Position numbers and translations under genes: made by a program. 20,056 bases of DNA, taken from JADFOJ01 sp041580235 (lineage in GTDB: Bacteria > Planctomycetota > Phycisphaerae > Phycisphaerales > SM1A02). Position 1 is the stretch's first letter, and each line of letters begins with the position of its first letter. Below the pieces are notes generated by a model. The model saw nothing but the letters and a program-made list of their open reading frames with translations, did no database searches and was not told the DNA's origin. The stretch lies in NCBI GenBank assembly GCA_041580235.1, contig JBFGEG010000064.1, positions 1 through 20,056 on the forward strand, in the 5' to 3' direction. Shown piece by piece: positions 7,139 to 14,632 of this stretch.

Positions 7139-7321
7139 GGCACATCTCCAAACAGCGACACCGGCGAATCGGGCAGTGGGGGCCGTTTCGGCGTCCGATC
7201 CGCGCCAGGGCGCTTCAGGGTCGGGCGGCGGCGGGCCCGCCCGGATTCCGGTGTCTGATTCCATCGGCGGTGGCGGCCCACTTCCGCACCACCGGCCCGC
7301 TCACGACAGCCGTCAGCGGAA
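7139..7321 (-). promoter_or_regulatory. Structured 5' leader of rpsB-tsf
   Basis: The promoter at 7328-7356 predicts an untranslated leader of about 180 bases. In RNA orientation the segment GACACCGGAATC (7255 down to 7244) can pair with GATTCGCCGGTGTC (7170 down to 7157), giving a 12-base-pair stem with a two-base bulge. It can be extended by further G-C pairs. The 3' arm ends seven bases before the GGAG of rpsB. The interior holds smaller hairpins, such as GCGC-loop-GCGC near 7202-7213. This layout suits autoregulation by S2, which is known in other bacteria. The function here is inference. Confidence 0.5.
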
Positions 7322-7327
7322 CGGCGG

Positions 7328-7356
7328 AGTATACCCCGGCCGGCCCTGCCTGTCCC
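7328..7356 (-). promoter_or_regulatory. Sigma70-type promoter of rpsB-tsf
   Basis: On the minus strand GGGACA (7351-7356; four of six to TTGACA) and TATACT (7328-7333; five of six to TATAAT) are separated by exactly 17 bases. This is the best promoter match I found in the window. It sits upstream of a ribosomal operon, as expected. The predicted transcript start is near 7321. Confidence 0.65.
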
Positions 7357-7436
7357 GAAAGCCCCGGTAAATGAGCTCCATCGTCTGGCCGATAAGGGGG
7401 ACGGCCCGGTTTCCCGATGGCCACGGAGGCCCCACC

Positions 7437-8624
7437 ATGCGAGGTCGAATTGTCGCGGGCGGTTGTCTGGCGGTGCTGCTGTTCGGCGCGGGGTGCGGCA
7501 CCGCGCCCGGCCGTCGAGGCCTGTCCACCGAAGAGCCCGTCCGCACGGTCAGCGTCTTCTATGCCACCGATCGCGCTGCCGACTCGACGGAGCCGGGCGC
7601 CGTTCAATACGGGTGGCGGCGCGCGTACTCCGAGGTCGAGGGGTGCGAACTGGGCGTCTGCCAGGTCGAGATTCGCCGGGAGCGCAACCACGACAAGCCG
7701 GGGCCGCTCGTCAAGTCGTCGTCGGAGCTGGTCAGCCTCGTGTCGACGACCGTGCTCGAGCGCGAGCGGTTCTACGAGCGTCTCCGTGAGAAGATGTGGT
7801 ACGCCGGGGCGAACGAGACCTTCGTCTTCATTCACGGCTTCAACAATTCCTTCGAGGACGCCGCCAAGCGGACGGCGGAGATCTGGTACGACGTCGGCTT
7901 CGAGGGGCCGCCCATCATGTACACCTGGCCGTCACGAGGCGGCTCGTTCTGGCGTGGGGTCCTGGGCTACTTTGCGGACTCCGAGACGATCAAGTGGTCG
8001 GTCGTCCACCTCAAGCGGTTCCTGATCGATCTGGTCCAGGAGACGTCGGCCGAGAGGCTGGTGGCCGACGAGCCCGCGCGGATCCACCTCATCGGGCACA
8101 GCATGGGCGGTCGAGCCCTGTCACAGGCCCTGCTGCTGGTCGCCGACGAGATCAACCGCGCGGACCGGCCCGTGTTTTGTGACGTCCTGCTCGCTGCTCC
8201 CGACATCGACCGGGACCTGTTCCGTGACGTCATCGTGGGCGACCTGCTGCGCTCACGTCTCGCGGAGCACTACACGCTGTACGCCTCCTCGTCCGATACC
8301 GTCATCAAGACCTCGCAGAAGCTGCAGGTGTACCCGCGGGCGGGCAATGCCGACGACGGCCTCGTGGCGGTGCACCACCCGCAGTTCGACACCGTCGATG
8401 CGTCGGCCGTGACCAGCAGCTGGCTTGCCCTGAACCACGATTACTTCATCACGGAGCCGCGGGTGATCCGGGATCTCATCGAGGTCATGAAGAAGGGTAA
8501 TCGCGACCCCGCCTCGTACGGCCGAGCCATGGACCGCCGCGACGACGAGCCCGGAGCGCCGTGGGTGCTGCTGCCGGACGACGTCGGCAACGATGAGGCG
8601 ATCGCCGGTCACACTACGCCGTGA
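7437..8624 (+). CDS. DUF900-type alpha/beta hydrolase, probable lipoprotein
   Basis: A 395-residue protein of the DUF900 alpha/beta hydrolase family. The N-terminus is a signal sequence ending in 'LLFGAGC' (Cys20), a somewhat atypical lipobox with Gly at -3. The family pattern is complete: 'VFIHGFNNSFEDAAKRTAEI' (oxyanion HG), 'YTWPSRG', 'IHLIGHSMGGR' with nucleophile Ser222, 'LLAAPDIDRDLF', 'LYASSSDTVIKTS' and 'NHDYF' near the end, which probably supplies the catalytic His. ATG 7437 has GGAGG seven bases upstream; an earlier in-frame ATG at 7371 would hide the signal peptide. The substrate is unknown; a serine esterase or lipase acting in the periplasm or at a membrane is a reasonable guess. 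Its last 11 bases overlap the end of the convergent dihydroorotase gene. Confidence 0.87.
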   Translation: MRGRIVAGGCLAVLLFGAGCGTAPGRRGLSTEEPVRTVSVFYATDRAADSTEPGAVQYGWRRAYSEVEGCELGVCQVEIRRERNHDKPGPLVKSSSELVSLVSTTVLERERFYERLREKMWYAGANETFVFIHGFNNSFEDAAKRTAEIWYDVGFEGPPIMYTWPSRGGSFWRGVLGYFADSETIKWSVVHLKRFLIDLVQETSAERLVADEPARIHLIGHSMGGRALSQALLLVADEINRADRPVFCDVLLAAPDIDRDLFRDVIVGDLLRSRLAEHYTLYASSSDTVIKTSQKLQVYPRAGNADDGLVAVHHPQFDTVDASAVTSSWLALNHDYFITEPRVIRDLIEVMKKGNRDPASYGRAMDRRDDEPGAPWVLLPDDVGNDEAIAGHTTP

Positions 8625-9924
8625 CGCGTGACGGCTCGCGCAGGAGCTTGACCTCGCCGGCCACGATCGTCGCGATGGCGCGGCCGCGTACGGTCCACCC
8701 CTCGAAGGGGCAGTTGCGGCCCGTGGAGGCGAACTCGCCGGCGCGGATCGTCCACTCCAGCCGGGGGTCGATGATGGTCACGTCGCCCGGCCCTCCCACC
8801 GCCAGGGACCCGATCCCCATGTGCTCGACGCCCAGCAGCGTCGCGGGGTGGCAGGTCATCATGCCCAGCATGGCCCGGAGGTCGATCACGCCGTCCTCGA
8901 CCAGGGCCTTCATGTAAAGAGGAAGGGCGCAGTCCAGCCCCACGATGCCGAACGCGGCCGCCTCGAACTCGACCTCCTTGCGGTGGGCCGGGTGCGGGGC
9001 GTGGTCGGTGGCGAGAATCGTGATGGTCCCATCGGCCACGCCCTCCTTCAGGCGGGCGATGTCGTGGTCCGTGCGGAGCGGGGGGTTGACCTTCGCCAGC
9101 GTGTTGTAGCCGTCGCACAGCGTCTCGGTGAGCAGGAGGTGGTGGGGCGACACCTCCGCCGTCACCGGCAGGCCCTCCCCCCGCGCCCGCCGCACGATGG
9201 CCACCGACCCGCCGCTGGAGAGATGCTGGGCGTGGTAGCGGGCACCGGTGACGCGGCTGAGTTCCACGTCACGCTCGATCACGATCTCCTCGGCCCCGGC
9301 CGGCCAGCCGGGCAGCCCCAGCCGCGTGGCGAGCTCGCCGGCGTTCATCGCGGCCCCGGATGTCAGCGATGGCTCCTGGCAGTGCTGCATGAAGCAGCGC
9401 CCGGTCGCGCGGACCATCTCCAGGACCTGCTCCAGCACGCCGGGGTCGGCGACGCAGTCGCCGTCGTCGGTGAATGCCACGGCGCCGGCGGCCGCCAGGT
9501 CGGCGATCGCTGCGGGTCGCGTGCCGCGGCGTCCGACCGTCGCGCAGCCGGCCGTGAGCACGCGGGCGCCTCCGGCGGCGCGACCCGACTCCCGGACCTG
9601 CTCGATGAGCGGCGGTGCATCGAGAGGCGGCTGCGTGTTGGGCATGCAGCAGACGGTCGTGAAGCCGCCGTTGACCGCGGCCGCCGAGCCGGCTCGAATC
9701 GTCTCTTCGTGGGACGGATCGGGCTCCCGGAAGTGCACGTGCACGTCGATGAGCCCCGGGGCGACGACGCAGCCCCCGGCATCGATGATCCGGACGCCGG
9801 GCGGGGGAGCCGTCACCCGGCCGATCGCCGCGATGATGCCGTCGGTGATGAGGACGTCGGCGGTCCCGTCAAAGCCGCTGGCCGGATCGACGACGCGTCC
9901 GCCCTTCAGAAGCAGTCCAGCCAT
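8614..9924 (-). CDS. pyrC: Dihydroorotase (class I)
   Basis: A 436-residue zinc amidohydrolase that closes carbamoyl-aspartate to dihydroorotate in pyrimidine synthesis. Ligands appear at the class I positions: His62 and His64 in 'DVHVHFRE', Asp153 in 'FTDDG', His181 in 'MQHCQE', the 'YHAQHLSSGGS' block (231-241), and Asp307 in 'ATDHAPH', the catalytic aspartate. Substrate-binding 'REP' and 'MPNT' are also present, which supports dihydroorotase over allantoinase or hydantoinase. pyrB, a common neighbour, is not here. The ATG at 9924 has no Shine-Dalgarno sequence; a TACAAT hexamer lies eight bases before it. Confidence 0.94.
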   Translation of the reverse strand: MAGLLLKGGRVVDPASGFDGTADVLITDGIIAAIGRVTAPPPGVRIIDAGGCVVAPGLIDVHVHFREPDPSHEETIRAGSAAAVNGGFTTVCCMPNTQPPLDAPPLIEQVRESGRAAGGARVLTAGCATVGRRGTRPAAIADLAAAGAVAFTDDGDCVADPGVLEQVLEMVRATGRCFMQHCQEPSLTSGAAMNAGELATRLGLPGWPAGAEEIVIERDVELSRVTGARYHAQHLSSGGSVAIVRRARGEGLPVTAEVSPHHLLLTETLCDGYNTLAKVNPPLRTDHDIARLKEGVADGTITILATDHAPHPAHRKEVEFEAAAFGIVGLDCALPLYMKALVEDGVIDLRAMLGMMTCHPATLLGVEHMGIGSLAVGGPGDVTIIDPRLEWTIRAGEFASTGRNCPFEGWTVRGRAIATIVAGEVKLLREPSRVTA

Positions 9925-9932
9925 GCCCGGCG

Positions 9933-9938
9933 ATTGTA
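9933..9938 (-). promoter_or_regulatory. Candidate -10 (TACAAT) for pyrC, leaderless spacing
   Basis: On the minus strand TACAAT (five of six to TATAAT) is followed by eight bases and the pyrC ATG. The transcript would begin at or next to the start codon. No recognisable -35 and no Shine-Dalgarno sequence were seen. Confidence 0.45.
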
Positions 9939-9963
9939 TCCGTGGCCCGAGCCCGACGATGCT

Positions 9964-10239
9964 TCAGTCGTCGCCGTCGACCGTGTCCGGAATGACCACC
10001 GCCTGGTCCTTGAACCGCGAGCAGCGGTACCTCGTCACCGTGTAGCGGTACCTGGTGTCGCCGGCCGACGCCGGCGGTTCAGCGGGAACCTCGCAGGAGG
10101 TGGCCGTGCAGCTCCAGCCGGCGATCGCCGAGCCGTCCACGACGCCGGGGCTCACGTCGGCCGTCCGGACGACACGTGCCGTGCAGCCGACCAGCGCGGC
10201 GACGGCACCGATGACCGCAACGCGAGCTGCTGTGTTCAT
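9964..10239 (-). CDS. Small lipoprotein of unknown function
   Basis: A 91-residue protein. The signal peptide ends in the lipobox 'ALVGC' (Cys19). The mature part has a Cys pair in 'WSCTATSCEV', another Cys in 'RYRCSRF', a tyrosine/arginine-rich stretch 'TRYRYTVTRYR' and an acidic tail 'DTVDGDD'. I do not recognise the family. ATG 10239 is supported by GAGGAG six bases upstream and by the signal peptide directly after it. It has its own candidate -10 (10258-10263) and lies downstream of an intrinsic terminator, so it is probably transcribed separately from the lipoprotein gene before it. pyrC follows after 39 bases. Confidence 0.78.
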   Translation of the reverse strand: MNTAARVAVIGAVAALVGCTARVVRTADVSPGVVDGSAIAGWSCTATSCEVPAEPPASAGDTRYRYTVTRYRCSRFKDQAVVIPDTVDGDD

Positions 10240-10257
10240 GACCGGCTCCTCGCGGCC

Positions 10258-10263
10258 ATTGTA
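10258..10263 (-). promoter_or_regulatory. Candidate -10 (TACAAT) for the 91-residue lipoprotein gene
   Basis: On the minus strand TACAAT lies 18 bases before the start ATG and upstream of its ribosome binding site. A possible -35, GTGACC, is only 15 bases away, shorter than ideal. The preceding terminator makes a separate promoter here plausible. Confidence 0.4.
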
Positions 10264-10290
10264 GACGCGGCAGCCTCTGGTCACACAGGG

Positions 10291-10318
10291 CAAAACGAAC
10301 AAAGTCGCACCGCGACTT
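10291..10318 (-). terminator. Intrinsic terminator after the 207-residue lipoprotein gene
   Basis: On the minus strand the perfect stem AAGTCGC-GGT-GCGACTT (10302-10318) is followed by a T-rich run ending in TTTT (10293-10296). It lies about 47 bases after the TGA of the lipoprotein gene. The stem, small loop and T-rich tail fit a Rho-independent terminator, although the T run is interrupted. Confidence 0.65.
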
Positions 10319-10364
10319 CTCGGACCACCGCCCCTCGCACGATCAGGACCCCCGGATCGGACGC

Positions 10365-10988
10365 TCAATAGAGAAAGAACTCTCCCGTGGTCCGGTTGTA
10401 GACCGGCACCACCGCCTGCACGTCCTCCTCGGTGATGGTCCGGGTGAACGTGGCCTCCACCCACACCTCGGCGGCGGCCGCCTCCGGGTCATCGACGACG
10501 CTGAGGTTGCCCAGGCAGAAGACGTACTCTCCCGGCGTCATCGTCAGGGCAAACGTCCCGTCGGTCCGGAGCTCGATTCGGGAGACGCCGGGCTCGGTGA
10601 GCAGATCGCGGGGCACGGGGAAGTTCTTCCCCTCCGTGACCTTCACGCTCAGGGGGCCCCGGGCGCTGGTCCGGAAGTCGTCGAAGCGGTCCTGAGGCAC
10701 GGCGACGAGCGTGCCTCGCGCAAAGGGCTCCTGTCGAAACGGTGAGTCGTGACGGTTGAAGACCACGCCCGTCACCCGCACGTGGCCCTCGGGCAGCTCG
10801 TCCGGCGCGTCACCGAAACCGATGTTGGTCGGAATCTGCGGCTCCACGATCTGCGGCTCCGGCTCCACGGGCGTGACGGGCTCGGCATTGCCCGAAGCGC
10901 TGTCCGCACCGCACGAGATCAGCCCGCCCGCCAGCGTGCCCAGCATCACGACGATGGCGAGCTGCTTGATCGTTGATCGGTCGAGCAT
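10365..10988 (-). CDS. Lipoprotein with a carboxypeptidase-regulatory-like beta domain
   Basis: A 207-residue lipoprotein. The signal peptide ends in 'GGLISC' (Cys26), followed by a Pro/Glu/Val-rich spacer ('PVTPVEPEPQIVEPQIP', about residues 37-53). The rest looks like a beta-sandwich: 'VRVTGVVFNRHDSP', 'ARGTLVAVPQD', 'LRTDGTFALTMTPGEYVFCLGN'. The 'dGtF.l.l.PGeY.f' block is typical of carboxypeptidase-regulatory or transthyretin-like modules, which usually serve binding or structure rather than catalysis. ATG 10988 has GGAGGAGA just upstream and is preferred over the in-frame start at 11009. The gene is divergent from uvrC and ends at the terminator at 10291-10318. The exact function is unknown; the domain assignment is by pattern only. 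Confidence 0.78.
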   Translation of the reverse strand: MLDRSTIKQLAIVVMLGTLAGGLISCGADSASGNAEPVTPVEPEPQIVEPQIPTNIGFGDAPDELPEGHVRVTGVVFNRHDSPFRQEPFARGTLVAVPQDRFDDFRTSARGPLSVKVTEGKNFPVPRDLLTEPGVSRIELRTDGTFALTMTPGEYVFCLGNLSVVDDPEAAAAEVWVEATFTRTITEEDVQAVVPVYNRTTGEFFLY

Positions 10989-11012
10989 GGTCTCTCCTCC
11001 CGCGTCCACGAA

Positions 11013-11061
11013 GTGATCGGTCCGGCGTGCGCGGGGCTTTGGGATTCACCCGGTGATCGGT
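11013..11061. promoter_or_regulatory. Direct repeat and palindrome in the uvrC/lipoprotein divergent gap
   Basis: The 122-base gap between the divergent genes holds two copies of GTGATCGGT (11013-11021 and 11053-11061), exactly 40 bases apart, which is close to four helical turns. The palindrome TCACC-C-GGTGA (11046-11056) overlaps the second copy. This could be an operator; it does not match LexA boxes I know. Confidence 0.3.
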
Positions 11062-11098
11062 GCGAAAGACTCAGGGTTCCGGTAACAATGGCCGACCC

Positions 11099-11104
11099 TA
11101 GAAT
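11099..11104 (+). promoter_or_regulatory. Candidate -10 (TAGAAT) for uvrC, leaderless spacing
   Basis: TAGAAT (five of six to TATAAT) is followed by six bases and the uvrC ATG at 11111, so the transcript would start at the initiation codon. No Shine-Dalgarno sequence is present and the -35 region is weak. Confidence 0.45.
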
Positions 11105-11110
11105 CGACAC

Positions 11111-12472
11111 ATGGGCGACGAGACCACGTCAACCCGTGACGATCGGCTCGGGCGGCTGGCCGCCAAGGCGCGGCGCCTGCCCAGGACGCCCGGCGTTTAC
11201 CTCATGAAGGACGCGTCGGGAACGGTGCTGTACGTGGGCAAGGCGGGCTCGCTGCGCAGCCGCGTCGGGTCGTACTTCGTGGCGTCGGCGGACCTGGGGC
11301 CGAAAAAGCAATCTCTGCTCGACGTCGTCGAAGACTTCGACGTCATCGAGTGCGACGGGGAGTGGGAAGCGCTGCTCATGGAGAGCCGGCTCATCAAGGA
11401 CGTCCGGCCGCGTTTCAACGAGCTGCTCACCGACGACAAGACGTTTCCGTATCTGGCCATCACGATTCGGGATGACTTTCCGGGGGTGTTCATCACCCGG
11501 ACACCCGCGGACCCGCAGTTCCGGGGAGCGAGGGTCTTCGGGCCCTTCACCTCGGTGTACGCGCTGCGGGAGGCGGTGCAGCTCCTCCAGCGCGTGTTCA
11601 AGTACCGCACGTGCACCCTCGACATCCGGGCCGACGATCCCCGGAACAACTACTTTCGGCCCTGCCTGCTGCACGCTATCGGCCAGTGCACGGCCCCCTG
11701 CGCCAACCGGATCACGCCCGACGCCTACCGTCGGGACATCGACCGCTTCAGCCGGTTCCTGGGCTCCAAACGCACGGTCGTGATTCGCGAGCTGACGAAG
11801 GAGATGCAGGAGGCTTCCGAGACGCTGGAGTTCGAGCGGGCGGCGGCCCTGCGTGATCAGATCCGGGCCATCGAGAAGCTCGACGAGCGAGAGAAGCGGG
11901 CCAAGGGCGCCGAGACCGACTGGCAGCCGGAGGTGACGACCTTCGCCGCCGATCCCACCACGGGGCTGCGGTCGCTGCAGAGGACATTGGGTGTCGACAA
12001 CGCCATCCGCTGCATGGAGGCCATCGACATCGCGCACCTCGCCGGCGGCGAGACCGTCGGCTCCAAGGTGTGCTTCATCGACGGCCGGCCGTTCAAGGAC
12101 GGGTACCGCCGCTACCGCATCCGCATCACCGGCAACGACGACTACATGGCGATCCGGGAGGTGGTGAGCAGACGTTATCGCGACGCAGGCGAAGGCAACG
12201 AGCTCTACCCGGACGTCATCCTCATCGACGGCGGTCTCGGCCAGCTGCACGCCGCCCTCGAGGCGTTCGAGCAGCTGCCGGTCCAGCCGCCCATGGTGAT
12301 CAGCCTCGCCAAGAAGGAGGAGCTGATTTACGTGCAGCAGCGGGCCGAGCCCGTCAAGCTCGGCCGCGACAACGCCGGCCTCAAGCTCGCCCAGGCCATC
12401 CGCGACGAGGCGCACCGCTTCGCCCAGCACTACCACCACATCCTCCGCCGCAAGAAGGTGATCGACGAGTGA
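11111..12472 (+). CDS. uvrC: Excinuclease ABC subunit C, short form without HhH domain
   Basis: A 453-residue nucleotide excision repair nuclease; family members are usually about 600. In order: a GIY-YIG domain ('GVY' 28-30, 'YVG' 41-43, catalytic Glu in 'MESRLIKD') for the 3' cut; the four cysteines of the Fe-S site (Cys168, 185, 193, 197; 'RPCLLHAIGQCTAPC'); a UVR motif for UvrB ('ETLEFERAAALRDQIRAIEKL' region); and the RNase H-like domain for the 5' cut with Asp306 ('AIDIAH'), Asp373 ('LIDGGLG') and His435 ('RDEAHRFA'). The segment between the UVR motif and the RNase H-like core is much shorter than usual, and the tandem helix-hairpin-helix domain is absent: the protein stops at 'RRKKVIDE'. 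Only 18 bases separate its stop from the ftsH stop, so no frameshifted tail is present. It is probably active, with altered DNA binding. Confidence 0.93.
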   Translation: MGDETTSTRDDRLGRLAAKARRLPRTPGVYLMKDASGTVLYVGKAGSLRSRVGSYFVASADLGPKKQSLLDVVEDFDVIECDGEWEALLMESRLIKDVRPRFNELLTDDKTFPYLAITIRDDFPGVFITRTPADPQFRGARVFGPFTSVYALREAVQLLQRVFKYRTCTLDIRADDPRNNYFRPCLLHAIGQCTAPCANRITPDAYRRDIDRFSRFLGSKRTVVIRELTKEMQEASETLEFERAAALRDQIRAIEKLDEREKRAKGAETDWQPEVTTFAADPTTGLRSLQRTLGVDNAIRCMEAIDIAHLAGGETVGSKVCFIDGRPFKDGYRRYRIRITGNDDYMAIREVVSRRYRDAGEGNELYPDVILIDGGLGQLHAALEAFEQLPVQPPMVISLAKKEELIYVQQRAEPVKLGRDNAGLKLAQAIRDEAHRFAQHYHHILRRKKVIDE

Positions 12473-12490
12473 TCACGGCCGACGGCGCTC

Positions 12491-14590
12491 CTAGGCCGGG
12501 CTGGGCAGGACGTCGGGGCCGGGCGCCTGGCCCTTGTCGGCGGTGGGCGTCTTCTTGTGGGGATGCGAGGTGGGCTTGGCCGCTTCCTTCTCGAGCAGCT
12601 CGGCCACCGTGGGCTTGTCGAGACGCTCGCCCTTGATCAGGCGGTGCACCTCGTCGCCCTGCAGGGTCTCGTACTTGAGCAGCGCCTCGGCCACGGCCAC
12701 GACACGCTCCCACTTGTCGTTGAGGATCTTCTCGGCCTTGGTGTACGCCGCGTCGATGAGACGCTTGACCTCTTCGTCGATGATGCGGGCCGTCTCGTCG
12801 GAGTACTCGCGCTCCGGGATGTAGGCGTCGCGGCTGTCGGTGCCGGAGTAGTGCACGAAGCCGAGACGCTCGGACATGCCCCACTCGAGGATCATGTGCC
12901 GCGAAAACTGGGTGGCCTGCTGGATGTCCATGGCCGCGCCCGACGAAATGTCGCCGGTCTTGCGCTCCTCGGCGATGCGTCCGCCGCAGAGGACCTGCAG
13001 CGTGTCGAGCAGGTACTTGCGGCCGTAGCCGTGACGGTCCTTTTCGGGCAGGCTGAAGGTGGCGCCGATGGCCTGGCCGCGGGGGATGATCGTGACCTTG
13101 TGCAGCGGATCGGCGTGCTCCAGAGACGCCTGCACGATCGCGTGGCCCGCCTCGTGGTACGCCGTCGCCACCCGCTCCTCTTCCTCAATGCGGCGGCTCG
13201 TCCGGGCGCGGCCGAAGCGGACCTTGTCGCGGGCCTCTTCGAGATCGGTCATCTCCACGTGCGGCTTGTTTGTCATCGTGGCCAGGATCGCGGCCTCATT
13301 GATGATGGCGGCAAGGTCCGCCCCGGAGAACATGGGCGTGACGCGGGCGAGCCGCTCCAGGTCCACGTCGGGGCCCATCTTCACCTTGGCCGCGTGGACC
13401 TCCAGGATCTGCTTTCGCCCGACCAGGTCGGGCAACGGCACCACGACCTGCCGGTCGAATCGGCCGGGTCGCGTGAGGGCCGGGTCGAGCACGTCGGCGC
13501 GGTTGGTGGCGGCGATCACGATGACCTGGTCGTTGGCCTCGAAGCCGTCCATCTCCACCAGGATCGCGTTGAGCGTCTGCTCTCGCTCGTCGTGGCCGCC
13601 GGTCGTGAATCCTCCGCCACGGCGTCGTCCCACCGCATCGATCTCGTCGAGAAAGATGATGCACGGCGCGTTTTCCTTGGCCTGCTTGAACAGGTCACGC
13701 ACGCGGCTGGCCCCGACGCCGACGAACATCTCGACGAAGTCGGATCCCGAGATCGAGAAGAAGGGCACGTCGGCCTCGCCCGCGATGGCCTTGGCCAGCA
13801 GCGTCTTGCCGCATCCCGGCGGACCCACCAGGAGCACGCCCCGGGGGATACGCCCGCCCAGCCGCTGGAACTTCTTGGGGTTCTTGAGGAACTCGACGAT
13901 CTCCTCGACCTCGTCCTTGGCCTCGTCGACGCCCGCCACGTCCTCGAAGGTGACGTTGACGCTCTCCTTGGTTGACAAGCGGTGACGCGACTTGCCGAAG
14001 CTGCCGAGCATGCCGCCCGGTCCGGCCCCGGCGGAGCGCATTGATCGGGCAATGAAGAACCAGATGAGCAGGATGAGCAGGATGAACGGGGCGAGCGTGA
14101 TGAGCAGGTTCACCCAGACGCTCGTGCCCGTGTCGAGGCGGAAGGGCGCCTTGAGCTCCTGGAGCTCCTTGATGAACCAGTCACGGTTGGCCGCGTCGAT
14201 GCGGACCCAGATGGTCCGCGGCTCGCGTGTCGGCGGAAAGCCCAGGGCGTCGGGCTGACGCTTCGCCAGGATGCGGTCATCCTTGATGACGATCGAGTCG
14301 TCGACGAGGATCGGGTCGGTCTGCGGATCGGACCTCGACTCCTGATCGCGTCGGATGACGTCGGCGAACTCCTGCCAGGTCTGGATCTCCTCGCCCCCGC
14401 CCTTGGTCCGGTTGAGCAGGACGAACAGCATGATGAGCAGGGCCAGGATCATCACCCAGCTCATCAGCCCGCGGGTGAGCTTCACCGTGGGCGGCGCCGG
14501 TGCCGGCCCCTTGCCATCGCCGCCCGACCCGCCGTCGGAGCCCGAGCCGCCGGTCGACCGATCGTCCTTGTGCTCTCGCTGGTCTGCCAT
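12491..14590 (-). CDS. ftsH: ATP-dependent zinc metalloprotease FtsH
   Basis: A 699-residue membrane AAA+ protease that degrades misassembled membrane proteins and some regulators. After a Gly/Ser-rich start come TM1 (about 41-60), a periplasmic domain, and TM2 (about 159-181). The AAA module has Walker A 'GPPGCGKT' (Lys262; Cys replaces the common Thr), Walker B 'IIFLDEIDAVG' and the arginine-finger region 'TRPGRFDR'. The protease domain has 'HEAGH' (His479, Glu480, His483), with the third zinc ligand Asp in 'GAAMDIQQAT'. The C-terminal tail is charged and ends 'PGPDVLPSPA'. It is the last gene after the bamD-like and lptE-like genes (42 bases after lptE), suggesting one transcript. It is complete and probably functional. 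Confidence 0.97.
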   Translation of the reverse strand: MADQREHKDDRSTGGSGSDGGSGGDGKGPAPAPPTVKLTRGLMSWVMILALLIMLFVLLNRTKGGGEEIQTWQEFADVIRRDQESRSDPQTDPILVDDSIVIKDDRILAKRQPDALGFPPTREPRTIWVRIDAANRDWFIKELQELKAPFRLDTGTSVWVNLLITLAPFILLILLIWFFIARSMRSAGAGPGGMLGSFGKSRHRLSTKESVNVTFEDVAGVDEAKDEVEEIVEFLKNPKKFQRLGGRIPRGVLLVGPPGCGKTLLAKAIAGEADVPFFSISGSDFVEMFVGVGASRVRDLFKQAKENAPCIIFLDEIDAVGRRRGGGFTTGGHDEREQTLNAILVEMDGFEANDQVIVIAATNRADVLDPALTRPGRFDRQVVVPLPDLVGRKQILEVHAAKVKMGPDVDLERLARVTPMFSGADLAAIINEAAILATMTNKPHVEMTDLEEARDKVRFGRARTSRRIEEEERVATAYHEAGHAIVQASLEHADPLHKVTIIPRGQAIGATFSLPEKDRHGYGRKYLLDTLQVLCGGRIAEERKTGDISSGAAMDIQQATQFSRHMILEWGMSERLGFVHYSGTDSRDAYIPEREYSDETARIIDEEVKRLIDAAYTKAEKILNDKWERVVAVAEALLKYETLQGDEVHRLIKGERLDKPTVAELLEKEAAKPTSHPHKKTPTADKGQAPGPDVLPSPA

Positions 14591-14632
14591 GTCGTTGTCG
14601 GGTGCTTCTTCGGGACCAATCGCGGGTCGTCG

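Noticed and set aside
8821..10371. 516-codon open frame on the plus strand
   Set aside because: It is antisense to pyrC and crosses the terminator and promoter region; composition is that of a shadow frame.
11129..12439. 436-codon open frame on the minus strand
   Set aside because: It is fully antisense to uvrC, whose catalytic motifs are intact; no domain is recognisable in the antisense product.
12460..12490. Frameshift as the cause of the short UvrC
   Set aside because: Only 18 bases separate the uvrC and ftsH stops, and the bases beyond are ftsH coding sequence; no HhH-like reading is present in another frame.
12557..13975. 472-codon open frame on the plus strand
   Set aside because: It is antisense to ftsH and shows no domain or ribosome binding site.
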